Assembly (NCBI RefSeq): GCF_018130165.1
Contig: NZ_JAFCLZ010000014.1
Span: 124,001 to 188,000, forward strand
From: Bradyrhizobium sp. JYMT SZCCT0180
Lineage (GTDB): Bacteria > Pseudomonadota > Alphaproteobacteria > Rhizobiales > Xanthobacteraceae
DNA length: 64,000 nt
Reading direction: 5' to 3'
Both the position numbers and the translations under genes were made by a program. The notes beneath the pieces were generated by a model. It did not search any database and was not told the origin of the DNA. It saw nothing but the letters and a program-made list of their open reading frames with translations. Below, piece after piece: positions 16,846 to 25,503 of the stretch (position 1 is its first letter; each line of letters begins with the position of its first letter).

Positions 16846-17040
16846 TCAGAAGCAGGCTGAAATACCGGCGGCGATCATTTCAAAAAACACCGTGGTCCCG
16901 TAGTGGAACCAGAGCGCTGCGGCGCCGCATACGGCCAGCCCGCCGAGGCTGGCGGCGCCCCAGACGATCGCGGACGCCACCCCGCCCTGCGGCCGGGGTG
17001 CCGCGATCATCCCATGCTGGGTGGAAATCGGCTGAACCAT
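16846..17040 (-). CDS. small single-pass membrane protein, unknown
   Basis: Short protein, 64 residues from the ATG at 17040 or 84 from an ATG at 17100. It has one hydrophobic segment (AIVWGAASLGGLAVCGAAALWF) and a C-terminal FFEMIAAGISACF. No family recognised. Its position just before the SCO gene, same strand and close spacing, suggests a link to respiratory-complex assembly, which is only inference. No strong ribosome site at either start. Confidence 0.55.
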   Translation of the reverse strand: MVQPISTQHGMIAAPRPQGGVASAIVWGAASLGGLAVCGAAALWFHYGTTVFFEMIAAGISACF

Positions 17041-17125
17041 GGGGTTCAGATAGGGCCAGTTCCAGGGCCAGGCAAGCGCCATGGCCGCGCGGCCGATCAC
17101 GTCATGCGGAGGAATATCTGCTATT

Positions 17126-17596
17126 TCAGCGAGACGCTGGCTTGATCGCGGAGGCCTGGGCGTCGAGATAGCAGGGCTTGAACATCGCCTGCAATTGCTT
17201 GCCGCGCAGGAAGATCATGCGCTGGGTCAAGCCGCCGCGCTGGGCGATCCAGCGCCGGATTGGCGTCGGGTACATCGAATAGAGCATCTGGGTGGCTTCG
17301 GCGTTGGTGATCGCCCGGCCGTTGGCGCCGAAATCCCAAGCGGCATGGAAACCGAGATTGGCGTGCGAGGTGACGCAGATCTTGTCGTGGGGAACGGCGC
17401 CGAGAACGATGGTGCAGGCCGACGCGCACAGCCCGTCGATGATGACCATCTCGCCGGAACTCCGCAGGCCCTGGTACTTATCGACATAGGTACCGATCCG
17501 GCCGCCGCGATCATCGGCAATCCGGACCACCGCCTGGCTCGACACAACCCCTGCCAGCAGCAGCACCGCCGCAAGCAACCCCGTCACCAGCTTCAT
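17126..17596 (-). CDS. secreted protein with ClpP/SppA-like serine motif, unknown function
   Basis: Protein of 156 residues with a clear signal peptide (MKLVTGLLAAVLLLAGVVSSQA). The segment MVIIDGLCASACTIVLGAVP followed by LGFHAAWD resembles the nucleophile and oxyanion region of ClpP/crotonase-fold periplasmic proteins: a Ser between Cys residues, then GFHAA. It is much shorter than a complete protease. The C-terminus carries CYLDAQASA. The function is unknown; it may be a degenerate or minimal member. It starts near 17596, 283 bases from the divergent flavoprotein gene. In that gap I see no gene, only A+T-richer sequence around 17640-17790 that probably holds the divergent promoters. Confidence 0.75.
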   Translation of the reverse strand: MKLVTGLLAAVLLLAGVVSSQAVVRIADDRGGRIGTYVDKYQGLRSSGEMVIIDGLCASACTIVLGAVPHDKICVTSHANLGFHAAWDFGANGRAITNAEATQMLYSMYPTPIRRWIAQRGGLTQRMIFLRGKQLQAMFKPCYLDAQASAIKPASR

Positions 17597-17879
17597 TTCC
17601 CAGCCCCAGTCCTGAAACGTCGAACCCGAATCTGATTGTCTTAGTGATGCAAGACTTCGCGAGCGTCGTTCGAGACCGTGATTTTGTCTAGGCGGCTGGA
17701 GCCGCTCAAAACAAATTCAAATTAAGTGTTGCAGTGGCGCTGCACCCGATGCGCGAAAAGGTCCCAAACTGGAACAAGTTAACGTTTTCACGGTGGTAGC
17801 TTCGCCACAGGCAAGCGGCATTTGCCGTTGACCGCATTGGATCCCGTGGTTTGAATCAATTCGGGTTGGGGAGGACGTG

Positions 17880-19538
17880 ATGGCAGAAGACGCAGACGTA
17901 ATCGTGGTCGGCGGCGGACTGGCCGGGCTGGTCGCGGCATGCGAAATCGCCGACGCCGGCAAGCGCGTCATCGTGATCGACCAGGAGGGCGAACAAAGCC
18001 TTGGCGGTCAGGCATTCTGGTCGTTCGGCGGCCTGTTCCTGGTCGACAGCCCCGAACAGCGCCGGCTCGGCATCAAGGACAGTTTTGATCTCGCGCTGCA
18101 AGACTGGAACGGTACGGCCGGCTTCGACCGCGAGGAGGACTACTGGCCGAAGAAATGGGCGGAAGCCTATGTTGGCTTCGCCGCCGGCGAAAAGCGCGAC
18201 TGGCTGCGTGCGATGGGCCACCGTATTTTTCCCGTGGTCGGCTGGGCCGAACGCGGCGGCTATGACGCGATGGGGCACGGCAATTCGGTGCCGCGCTTTC
18301 ACGTCACCTGGGGCACCGGCCCGGGCATCGTCGAGCCGTTCGAGCGGCGGGCTCGCGAGGCGCAGAAGAGCGGCCGGCTGACTTTCAAGTTCCGCCACCG
18401 CGTCGATGCGCTCAATATCACCAACGGCACGGTCGAGGGTGTCAGCGGGTCGATCCTCGAACCCACCAATGTCGAACGCGGCCAGAGCAGTTCGCGCCAG
18501 GTCACCGGCGATTTCAGCTTTCGCGCCCAGGCGGTGATCATTGCCTCAGGCGGCATCGGCGGCAATCATGATCTGGTCCGCCAGAACTGGCCGAAGCGCC
18601 TCGGTGAACCGCCGAAATTCATGATCTCCGGCGTGCCCGAACATGTCGACGGCAGGATGATCGGGATCACCGAGGCAGCCGGTGCGCGGCTGATCAACCG
18701 CGACCGGATGTGGCATTACGTCGAGGGTATCAGGAACTGGTCGCCGATCTGGCCGCGCCACGGCATCCGCATCCTGCCCGGCCCGTCATCGCTGTGGTTC
18801 GACGCCACGGGAAGACGGCTGCCCGCGCCGCTATTTCCCGGCTCCGACACGCTCGGCCAGCTGCACTACATCATGTCGACGGGTTACGATTATTCCTGGT
18901 TCATCCTGACCCAGAGCATCATCAAGAAGGAGTTCGCGCTGTCAGGCTCGGAACAGAACCCTGACCTCACGGGCAAGAGCTGGCGCATGACCATCAAGCG
19001 CGCCACCAACAAGGGCGCGCCGGCGCCGGTGGAAGCGTTCAAGCAAAAAGGCGCCGACTTCATCGTGCGCGATAATCTCGCCGACCTCGTCAGCGCCATG
19101 AACGCGCTCAGTGGCGACAATCTGCTGCAGCTCGATCACATCAAGCGCCAGATCGAGGCGCGCGACCGCGAGATGACGAACGCTTACGTCAAGGATGCGC
19201 AGGTGATGAACATCCACAATGCGCGGCGCTATATCGGCGACAAGCTGATCCGCACCGCCAAACCGCATCGCATCCTCGACCCCGAGCATGGCCCGCTGAT
19301 CGCGGTGAAACTCAACATCCTGACCCGCAAGACGCTGGGCGGCTTCGAGACCGATCTGGACTCGCGCGTGTTCGGCACGGGCGGCGAAATCATCAAGGGG
19401 CTGTACGCCGCCGGCGAGGCCGCCGGTTTCGGCGGCGGCGGCGTGCACGGCTATCGCTCGCTGGAGGGCACGTTCCTCGGCGGGTGTCTGTTTTCGGGGC
19501 GGAATGCGGGACGCGCGGCGGCGAAGGCGGCCGGCTGA
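17880..19538 (+). CDS. FAD-binding dehydrogenase, KstD/fumarate-reductase family
   Basis: Flavoprotein of 552 residues. The N-terminal ADP-binding motif is VIVVGGGLAGLVAACEIADAG with the E/D at the end of strand 2 (VIVIDQEGE). Typical inner features are GGQAFWSFGGL, ASGGIGGNHDLV and the C-terminal FAD site GLYAAGEAAGFGGGGVHGYRSLEGTFLGGCLFSGRNAG. The family dehydrogenates or reduces ketosteroids, fumarate-like acids and others; the substrate cannot be assigned. GTG at 17877 and ATG at 17880 are adjacent, both after GGGGAGGAC; I took the ATG. Confidence 0.9.
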   Translation: MAEDADVIVVGGGLAGLVAACEIADAGKRVIVIDQEGEQSLGGQAFWSFGGLFLVDSPEQRRLGIKDSFDLALQDWNGTAGFDREEDYWPKKWAEAYVGFAAGEKRDWLRAMGHRIFPVVGWAERGGYDAMGHGNSVPRFHVTWGTGPGIVEPFERRAREAQKSGRLTFKFRHRVDALNITNGTVEGVSGSILEPTNVERGQSSSRQVTGDFSFRAQAVIIASGGIGGNHDLVRQNWPKRLGEPPKFMISGVPEHVDGRMIGITEAAGARLINRDRMWHYVEGIRNWSPIWPRHGIRILPGPSSLWFDATGRRLPAPLFPGSDTLGQLHYIMSTGYDYSWFILTQSIIKKEFALSGSEQNPDLTGKSWRMTIKRATNKGAPAPVEAFKQKGADFIVRDNLADLVSAMNALSGDNLLQLDHIKRQIEARDREMTNAYVKDAQVMNIHNARRYIGDKLIRTAKPHRILDPEHGPLIAVKLNILTRKTLGGFETDLDSRVFGTGGEIIKGLYAAGEAAGFGGGGVHGYRSLEGTFLGGCLFSGRNAGRAAAKAAG

Positions 19539-19622
19539 CAAGGCCGCAGAATAGCAGAATACTTGGGCGATCGAAGCAGCTGCTGCGGCCGTTCTGGCCT
19601 ACTTGCGTGGGGAATACTTGCC

Positions 19623-20894
19623 ATGATGCCGAAGATCATATGGGCGCTGTCCATCGCAGCGGCGGTGATGGTTGGGAGTGGCGTACCCGCTCGCGCCCAG
19701 GGCAACGCCGCCGCGCCGGCGCCCTCGCCCGCCAAACTCGAACGCGTGTCGCAATTCTTTGAAAACGAAGTAGCGACCGGGAAGCTTCCCGGCGCGGTGA
19801 TATTGATCCAGCAACATGGCAAGCCGGTCTATCTCAAGAGCTTTGGCGTTCGGGACGTCGCCACCAAGCTGCCGATGACGCCGGACACGATCTTTGCCAT
19901 CCATTCCATGACCAAGCCGATCACCAGCGTGGCGGCAATGATGCTGATCGACGAAGGAAAACTGGCGCTGGCCGATCCGGTGTCCAGGTACATTCCGGCA
20001 TTTGCCGACACGAAAGTCGGCGTGGAATTCAAACCGAGCGACGGCAACCCGGTCCTGCAGCTCGTGCCGCCGATCCGGCCGGTGACGATCGAGGACCTGC
20101 TCCGGCATACGTCCGGCATCACCTATGAATACATCGGCAGCGAATTGATCATGAAGGCCTATACGGACGCCGACATCCTTGAGGGACATTTCAACAACGC
20201 GGAGTTTGCCGAGCGCATTGCCCGCCTGCCTTTGGCGAGGCAGCCCGGCACACTCTGGCGCTACGGCCATTCCACCGACGTTCTCGGGCGCGTCATCGAA
20301 ATCGTCTCCGGCAAATCGCTGTATCAGTTCCTGAAGGAGCGCATCCTCGATCCGCTTGGCATGACCAGCACGAAGTTCGTGCTGCAGGGGGCGGCTGAAG
20401 CGGCGCGCATGGCCGAGCCGCTGCCGGGCGATACCGTCCTGCGGATGTCGGGGGAGGAACGGCGCAGGCACCCCGAATGGGAGTCAGGCGGCGGCGGCCT
20501 GCTCTCGACCATCACGGATTACGCGCGATTTGCGCAAATGCTGCTGGGCGGCGGAAAGCTCGACGGCAAGCAGTATCTCAGCCCGACCGCGTTCAAGCAG
20601 ATGACGTCAGACCAGATCGGACCGGGCTCCGGCGTCGGACGCGACTACTATTATTTTCCCGGCGATGGTTTTGGTTACGGTTATGGCCTTGCGGTTCGCG
20701 TGGAACCGGGAAATGCAAAGCCGCCACCGGCAGGCTCGATCGGCGAGCTGAAATGGGACAGCGGCAGCGGAACATATTTCGGCGTCGATCCCAAACTGGA
20801 CATGGTCTACATCCTCATGGAGCAGACCCAGCTGGAGCGCTCACGCATCACCCCGGCCTTCAAGGCGCTGGTGTATGACGCGTTCGAAAAATAG
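19623..20894 (+). CDS. serine hydrolase, class C beta-lactamase family
   Basis: Secreted esterase or peptidase-like protein of 423 residues, with a signal peptide (IIWALSIAAAVMVGSGVPARAQ). The catalytic SxxK is SMTK in IFAIHSMTKPITSVAAMML. The second motif is WRYGHSTDVLG, with Y-G-H where class C enzymes have Y-x-N. The C-terminal SGSGTYFGVDP takes the place of KTG. These changes point to an esterase or peptidase rather than a true beta-lactamase. ATG at 19623 (double ATG) is chosen since the upstream frame to 19563 lacks a signal peptide start. A similar but distinct hydrolase is at 21932. Confidence 0.88.
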   Translation: MMPKIIWALSIAAAVMVGSGVPARAQGNAAAPAPSPAKLERVSQFFENEVATGKLPGAVILIQQHGKPVYLKSFGVRDVATKLPMTPDTIFAIHSMTKPITSVAAMMLIDEGKLALADPVSRYIPAFADTKVGVEFKPSDGNPVLQLVPPIRPVTIEDLLRHTSGITYEYIGSELIMKAYTDADILEGHFNNAEFAERIARLPLARQPGTLWRYGHSTDVLGRVIEIVSGKSLYQFLKERILDPLGMTSTKFVLQGAAEAARMAEPLPGDTVLRMSGEERRRHPEWESGGGGLLSTITDYARFAQMLLGGGKLDGKQYLSPTAFKQMTSDQIGPGSGVGRDYYYFPGDGFGYGYGLAVRVEPGNAKPPPAGSIGELKWDSGSGTYFGVDPKLDMVYILMEQTQLERSRITPAFKALVYDAFEK

Positions 20895-21007
20895 CTGCCT
20901 CGCGGCGGTGCGCGGCAATTTGCGGACGCTCCCCTGAGCAGAACGCAGTAGCCGATCGCGCCCCGGCGCGCTAAGGAGGCGCGCCACTTTAAAAAACGGA
21001 GAACACC

Positions 21008-21358
21008 ATGTCAGTCCAGCGTTTCGAAACCGGCCCGCGCATGAGCCAGGTCGTCGTCCACGGCAACACCGTCTATCTCGCGGGCGTCGTCGCCAACAAT
21101 GCAGCCGGCGAAAGCGTGACCAAGCAGACGCAGGACGTGCTCAAGACCATTGACGGCCATCTCGCCAAAGCCGGCACCGACAAGTCGAAGCTTCTGTCGG
21201 CCACGATCTACATCACCGACATGAAAACCTTCCCGGAAATGAATGCGGTGTGGGACGGCTGGGTCTCGGCGGGCAACACCCCGGCGCGCGCCACGGTCGA
21301 GGCCAAATTGGCGTCCCCGCAATACAACGTCGAGATCATGGTGGTTGCGGCGAAGTGA
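21008..21358 (+). CDS. RidA-family (YjgF) protein
   Basis: Protein of 116 residues of the RidA superfamily, whose best known members hydrolyse reactive enamines and imines from PLP enzymes. Family hallmarks: VYLAGVVANNAAGESVTKQTQDVLKTID, LLSATIYITDMKTFPEMNAVWDGW, and ARATVEAKLASPQYNVEIMVVA. The arginine of ARATVEA matches the substrate-binding Arg of active members. ATG at 21008 follows GGAGAACACC. It lies alone among hydrolase genes. Confidence 0.93.
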   Translation: MSVQRFETGPRMSQVVVHGNTVYLAGVVANNAAGESVTKQTQDVLKTIDGHLAKAGTDKSKLLSATIYITDMKTFPEMNAVWDGWVSAGNTPARATVEAKLASPQYNVEIMVVAAK

Positions 21359-21518
21359 TTTTTCGCGGCGCGAGGGCTTGCCTGCCCTCGCGCCACATCT
21401 TTCCTTGATCCGTATCTCATTGACCGCGTTTCCTTGACCTCCGAGGTAATCGAAACACGCGCGCGAACCTTCGATAACAGGTCAGCCGATCCATTCGGCG
21501 CCAACGAAGGAGAGCCCC

Positions 21519-21884
21519 ATGACCGACCCGAAGACCATTGCCGCCAGTTACATCGATCTGTCGAACGAGCGAACCCCGGCCCGCCGCCGCGAGATCCTTA
21601 GCCAAAACTGGGCCAAAGACGCCCGCTATGTCGACCCCTTGATGAGCGGTGACGGCCATGACGGTGTCGATGCGCTGATCGCAGGCGTTCAGCAGCGGTT
21701 TCCGGATTGCAAATTCAAGCTGATCGGCGAGCCCAACGGGTACGGCGACCACGTCCGCTTCTGTTGGGGCCTCGGCCCCGACGGCGCCGACAGCCCGATC
21801 AAGGGTACGGATTTCGCCGTGCTCAGCGACGGCCGCATCCGCAGCATCACCGGCTTCCTCGATCAGGTGCCGGCGGGGGCGTGA
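21519..21884 (+). CDS. SnoaL-like / NTF2-fold protein
   Basis: Protein of 121 residues with the cone-shaped NTF2 fold pattern: an N-terminal helix (TIAASYIDLSNERTPARRREIL), DARYVDPLMSGDGHDGVDALIAGVQQRFPD and strands VRFCWGLGPDG and IRSITGFLDQV. Members bind or isomerise small hydrophobic molecules; no catalytic set is clear. ATG at 21519 is preceded by GGAGAG. Confidence 0.85.
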   Translation: MTDPKTIAASYIDLSNERTPARRREILSQNWAKDARYVDPLMSGDGHDGVDALIAGVQQRFPDCKFKLIGEPNGYGDHVRFCWGLGPDGADSPIKGTDFAVLSDGRIRSITGFLDQVPAGA

Positions 21885-21931
21885 GCGACACAACGCGACT
21901 GCTCCGATGATACGGGGCAGTCGCGTCCACC

Positions 21932-23083
21932 ATGCCATTGACCACGAGCGCGGCACCGGCCAGAAGCCTTGAGCCGAAGAGGTCGCTGGAGAACATCTTG
22001 TCGTTTAGCCGCCGCAGCGTTCTGGCCGCGCCGCTCGCCTGTCTGGCGCTGCGCTGCCCCCCGTTGTTGGCGGCATCCGACGCCACAGTCTGGCCAGGCC
22101 GCGAATGGGACCGGACGCCCCCGGAGCAGGCCGGCTGGGACGTTCAGGTGTTGGCGCAAGCGCGGGCCTATTCGCAATCGATCGGCACGGCAAGCTTCGT
22201 TGTCGTGCAGCACGGACGCATCATCGATAGCTGGGGCGATATCGAGCGCCGGTTGCAACTCTATTCGGTGCGCAAGAGTCTCTTGAGCGCCCTGATCGGC
22301 ATCGCCGTGGCGGCAGGCCAGATCGACCTCAACGCCACGCTGGAGTCGCTCGGCATTGACGATAACTCGCCCGCCCTCACCGACGCCGAGAAACTGGCGA
22401 CGGTCCGGCAATTGCTGCAGTCGCGATCCGGCGTCTATCATCCTGCCGCCTACGAGATGGCGAGCCAGGTCAGGCGCAGGCCCGCCCGCGGAAGCCATCC
22501 GCCTGGGACGTTCTGGTACTACAACAACTGGGACTTCAACGTACTCGGCACGATCTATGAGCGCGCTGTCGGGACATCGATTTTCGCAAACTTCCAGCGG
22601 CGCATTGGCGATCCCATCGGCATGCAGGATTACCGGCCGCAGGACGGTCGCCACCTCAAGAGCGAGGTTTCCGCGCACAGTGCCTACCCATTCCACATGA
22701 GCGCGCGGGACCTCGCACGGTTCGGGTTGTTGTTCCTGCGTTCCGGACGCTGGCGCGACGCGTCCCCTGTGCCAGCCTCATGGGTCAAGGAGAGTACGAC
22801 GGCATCCTCCAGAACGCAGCTTGGTTCAGGCTACGGCTACATGTGGTGGACCGGATTTCCGGACCGGCGCGTCGAGATCATGAACCTGTCGCCCGGCGGA
22901 TTCTGGGCCGACGGAAATTTTGGCCAGTTCATCATCATCGATCCCGGCAACGATCTCGTCGTGGTTCACCAAACCGATACCGCCAAGGTGGAAGAGCGCC
23001 AGATGGGCCATTTGATGTGGCTGCTGCTCCGCGCCGCTCGCGTTCCCGATCCGGGGCGGGATCCGGCTGGTGCCCGCAACTAG
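21932..23083 (+). CDS. serine hydrolase, beta-lactamase family, Tat-type signal
   Basis: Exported hydrolase of 383 residues. A Tat-like FSRRSVLAAPLACLAL segment lies about residue 25-40. Catalytic SxxK is SVRK in YSVRKSLLSALIGIAVA; the second motif is YYNNWDFNVLG (Y-x-N). MWWTGFPDRR and the SPGGFWADGNFGQFIIIDP end replace KTG. Related to 6-aminohexanoate-dimer hydrolase type esterases. The start at 21932 leaves about 20 residues before the Tat motif; an internal non-ATG start closer to the motif is possible. Confidence 0.88.
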   Translation: MPLTTSAAPARSLEPKRSLENILSFSRRSVLAAPLACLALRCPPLLAASDATVWPGREWDRTPPEQAGWDVQVLAQARAYSQSIGTASFVVVQHGRIIDSWGDIERRLQLYSVRKSLLSALIGIAVAAGQIDLNATLESLGIDDNSPALTDAEKLATVRQLLQSRSGVYHPAAYEMASQVRRRPARGSHPPGTFWYYNNWDFNVLGTIYERAVGTSIFANFQRRIGDPIGMQDYRPQDGRHLKSEVSAHSAYPFHMSARDLARFGLLFLRSGRWRDASPVPASWVKESTTASSRTQLGSGYGYMWWTGFPDRRVEIMNLSPGGFWADGNFGQFIIIDPGNDLVVVHQTDTAKVEERQMGHLMWLLLRAARVPDPGRDPAGARN

Positions 23084-23104
23084 TTTCCGCCGCGAAATTT
23101 CTCG

Positions 23105-23133
23105 GGAACCTCTTCCGCCTTGCCGCATCCAAC
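23105..23133 (+). promoter_or_regulatory. predicted ECF sigma promoter, copy 1 (sigma gene)
   Basis: GGAACCT, exactly 14 bases, then CATCCAAC, 30 bases before the sigma factor ATG. The same two blocks at the same spacing occur at 23858-23886 before the DUF4142 gene. GGAAC is the usual -35 core of ECF sigma promoters. This indicates autoregulation by the adjacent sigma factor. Confidence 0.8.
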
Positions 23134-23162
23134 CCCAATACAATGCTATTGGTGGAACCATC

Positions 23163-23849
23163 ATGCGTCAGGCCCACACGCCTCATATTCCGCCGGTCGA
23201 CACTGGTGACCTCGACCTGGTCCGCCGGGTGCTGGCGCGCGACGAGACCGCGGCGCGCGCCATTATGCAGGCGAACAACCGCCGGCTCTACCGGCTCGCC
23301 CGTGGCATCCTGCGCAACGACGGCGAGGCCGAGGACGTCGTGCAGGAGACTTACGTCCGTGCCTTCACGCATCTGGAGAATTTTCGTGGCGATTCCAGCC
23401 TGGCGACCTGGCTGGCGCGAATTGCCATGAACGAGGCGCTGGGACGATTGCGCCGGCAGCGGCCGGGCGTGGAGCTGTCGTCATTGCCGCAGGGCACGCT
23501 TGAAGCCCAGATCATCCAGTTTCCCCGCGCGGCCGCTGACGACCCGGAAAAATCCATGGCCCAACGTGAAATTCAGCATGTCGTCGAACATGCCATCGAC
23601 GAACTGCCGGAACCGTTCCGGCTCGTCTTCATCACCCGGGTGATCGAGGGCATGAATGTCGAGGAGACCGCCGAGATTCTGGGGCTCAATCCGGTGACCG
23701 TGAAGACGAGGCTGCATCGCGCCCGCGTCATGCTGCGCGACAATGTCGAGAAGAAGATCGGCCCTGTCGTGATGGACGCGTTTCCGTTTGCCGGCAGGCG
23801 CTGCGAACGGCTCACCGAGGCGGTGCTGAACCGGCTCGGCTTGATCTGA
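23163..23849 (+). CDS. ECF-type RNA polymerase sigma factor
   Basis: Group IV sigma factor of 228 residues. Region 2 (about 18-90): LDLVRRVLARDETAARAIMQ, LYRLARGILRNDGEAEDVVQETYVRAFTHL and FRGDSSLATWLARIAMNEALGRLRR. Region 4 (about 140-195): AIDELPEPFRLVFITRVIEGMNVEETAEILGLNPVTVKTRLHRAR. A C-terminal tail of about 30 residues (FPFAGRRCERLTEAVLNRLGLI) follows. ATG at 23163 comes after GGTGGA. No anti-sigma gene is next to it. The two downstream genes encode a DUF4142 protein and a cupredoxin, and the shared promoter motif ties them together, suggesting a stress or copper-related envelope response. Confidence 0.95.
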   Translation: MRQAHTPHIPPVDTGDLDLVRRVLARDETAARAIMQANNRRLYRLARGILRNDGEAEDVVQETYVRAFTHLENFRGDSSLATWLARIAMNEALGRLRRQRPGVELSSLPQGTLEAQIIQFPRAAADDPEKSMAQREIQHVVEHAIDELPEPFRLVFITRVIEGMNVEETAEILGLNPVTVKTRLHRARVMLRDNVEKKIGPVVMDAFPFAGRRCERLTEAVLNRLGLI

Positions 23850-23857
23850 TTTTTTCG

Positions 23858-23886
23858 GGAACCTCCGGCTACCGGCGCCATCCAAC
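23858..23886 (+). promoter_or_regulatory. predicted ECF sigma promoter, copy 2 (DUF4142-cupredoxin)
   Basis: GGAACCT-N14-CATCCAAC, identical in both blocks and in spacing to 23105-23133, just after the sigma gene stop and 59 bases before the DUF4142 start codon. The 14 spacer bases differ between the copies, so the conservation is not simple duplication. Confidence 0.8.
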
Positions 23887-23945
23887 TCCTGTGCAATCAA
23901 CTTGAAAGCCGGCCGCTCGCGTCGGCGCCACAGGAGTGTCACACC

Positions 23946-24467
23946 ATGTTCGTTCGATTGAGCGCGGCGATTGCCGCATTGAGCCTTTTGGGCGGCGCCG
24001 CACTGGCGCAGGGCGCAAAGCCCACCGACCCGCAGATCGCGCATATCGCCTACACCGCAGGCGTCATCGACGTCGCCGCCGGCAAACAAGCCATCACCAA
24101 GGCCAGCAACAAGGACGTCAAGGCGTTCGCGGAAGGCATGGTGCGCGACCATGAAGCCGTGAACAAGCAGGCGCTCGACCTCGTCAAGAAGCTGAAGGTG
24201 ACGCCCGAGGACAACGACACCAGCAAGACGCTCTCGAAGCAGGCCGCGGACAAGCTGGCCGAACTCGGCAAACTAAAAGGCGCCGACTACGACAAGGCCT
24301 ATATCGCCAACGAGATTGCCTACCACAAGGCGGTCAATGGCGCGCTGGAGACACTGTTGATCCCGTCAGCCAGCAATGCCGAACTGAAGAGCCTGCTGCA
24401 GACCGGCCTGAAGCTGTTTCAGGGCCACCAGCAGCATGCTGAACACGTCGCCGCCGGCCTGAAGTAA
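23946..24467 (+). CDS. DUF4142 secreted protein
   Basis: Protein of 173 residues with a signal peptide (MFVRLSAAIAALSLLGGAALAQ) and a helical DUF4142 domain related to ferritin-like DUF305/DUF4142 families. Visible motifs: IAHIAYTAGVIDVAAGKQAITKASNKDVKAFAEGMVRDHEAVNKQ, YIANEIAYHKAVNGAL and GHQQHAEH, rich in His that could bind metal. The family function is unresolved. It follows its own ECF-type promoter and is 11 bases from the cupredoxin gene, so they form one operon. Confidence 0.92.
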   Translation: MFVRLSAAIAALSLLGGAALAQGAKPTDPQIAHIAYTAGVIDVAAGKQAITKASNKDVKAFAEGMVRDHEAVNKQALDLVKKLKVTPEDNDTSKTLSKQAADKLAELGKLKGADYDKAYIANEIAYHKAVNGALETLLIPSASNAELKSLLQTGLKLFQGHQQHAEHVAAGLK

Positions 24468-24478
24468 GGGAGACTGCC

Positions 24479-24799
24479 ATGCTGCCGAGACGCACGTTTC
24501 TCATCGTGACCGCCCTGCTATCGGGCGCCATCGCCGTCCCGGCGCATGCCGCAACCATCCAGATCGTGATGGACAATCTCGTGGTGTCGCCGGCGCAGGT
24601 AACCGCCAGGGTCGGCGACACCATCGAATGGATCAACAAGGATATCTTCGCCCACACCGCCACCGCGCGAAACGGCGATTTCGATGTCGCCATGCCGCCG
24701 AAGAAGACCGTGACGTCGGTGCTGAAGAAAGCCGGCACGGTCGAATATTACTGCCGCTTCCATCCCAACATGAAGGCGGTGCTGACGATCTCGCCGTAA
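24479..24799 (+). CDS. cupredoxin (amicyanin/plastocyanin-like blue copper protein)
   Basis: Secreted copper protein of 106 residues with a Tat/Sec-type signal (MLPRRTFLIVTALLSGAIAVPAHA). All four type 1 copper ligands are in place: His59 (IFAHTA), Cys92, His95 and Met98 (YYCRFHPNM). The compact loop C-x2-H-x2-M is that of amicyanin-like proteins. It should carry electrons in the periplasm. Its partner is not in the window. Co-transcribed with the DUF4142 gene under the predicted ECF promoter. Confidence 0.94.
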   Translation: MLPRRTFLIVTALLSGAIAVPAHAATIQIVMDNLVVSPAQVTARVGDTIEWINKDIFAHTATARNGDFDVAMPPKKTVTSVLKKAGTVEYYCRFHPNMKAVLTISP

Positions 24800-24812
24800 G
24801 CCGGCAACCTCG

Positions 24813-25391
24813 TCAGCCCGACTTCCCTCGCTGCAGCACCATCGCCAGCCGCACCGCGACCGCCACCTGCCACACCGGATACAGCACCGAGGTGAGATCG
24901 AGATCGAGCGCGCTGTCAACGGCCATCAGCGTGCCGGCCAGCGTGCCCGTCAGCAGCATCCGCATCCATAACGCCGGATCGCGCGGCCCGGCCGGCAGCA
25001 GCGCGATCGCCAGCGCCATCAAGCCGGAGCCGACGAAACCGCCGGCAAGGCCCGCCAGCACGTTGCGCATGATCTTGGAGGCGCCATAGGCCTGCGCATC
25101 GATGAAGATTGCGGCGTTCACCGCGCAGACAAAAGCGACCATGGTGACAATGCCGGCCAGCAGCGCCGCCCAAACCGGATTGGCGCTGCAGCGCCGGACC
25201 ACGAAGAAGACGAGCACCGCAAACGGCACCGCCACCAGTGCCATGCGCAGATTGCCGGAACCGCCGGTGAACTTGTCGATCAGTTGCGGCGTTAGCGGCG
25301 TCAACAGGCCCGACAGCAGACCGCCGGCGGCGATCATGAGCAGGCTTTTGGAGGTGTCGTCGGAAGCGATGGCCTGGGACAACGCGTTCAC
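24813..25391 (-). CDS. multi-pass membrane protein, unknown
   Basis: About 192 residues with five to six hydrophobic segments (SLLMIAAGGLLSGLL, MALVAVPFAVLVFFVV, AALLAGIVTMVAFVCAVNAAIF, VLAGLAGGFVGSGLMALAIALL, LLTGTLAGTLMAV, VLYPVWQVAVAVRLAMVL). No family recognised. The start is uncertain: GTG at 25391 after AAGACGAAG, or ATG at 25454, which would add an odd Cys-containing lead. It ends 13 bases from the convergent cupredoxin gene. The tmRNA gene lies upstream on the same strand and is closed off by its own terminator. Confidence 0.75.
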   Translation of the reverse strand: MNALSQAIASDDTSKSLLMIAAGGLLSGLLTPLTPQLIDKFTGGSGNLRMALVAVPFAVLVFFVVRRCSANPVWAALLAGIVTMVAFVCAVNAAIFIDAQAYGASKIMRNVLAGLAGGFVGSGLMALAIALLPAGPRDPALWMRMLLTGTLAGTLMAVDSALDLDLTSVLYPVWQVAVAVRLAMVLQRGKSG

Positions 25392-25471
25392 CTTCGTCTT
25401 TGCGGCGCGGCAATCTAGCACGATAACCGTTGTGATTGTACTCGCGCACAGCACGAGGCCGTTTCACAAAT

Positions 25472-25503
25472 AAAAGCCGCGCCAACCCGAAGGTTGACGC
25501 GGC
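25472..25503 (-). terminator. intrinsic terminator of ssrA
   Basis: Stem GCCGCGTCAACC / GGTTGGCGCGGC on the minus strand (12 pairs, one mismatch) with a TTCG tetraloop, followed by TTTTATTTG. It closes the tmRNA transcript. Confidence 0.88.

Noticed and set aside
19563..19622. Upstream start for the serine hydrolase
   Set aside because: The added residues are Cys/Arg-rich and hide the signal peptide; the double ATG at 19623 fits better.
25472..25503. Terminator belonging to the caspase transcript
   Set aside because: The hairpin directly follows the tmRNA coding piece; the caspase ends 445 bases upstream with the tmRNA in between.
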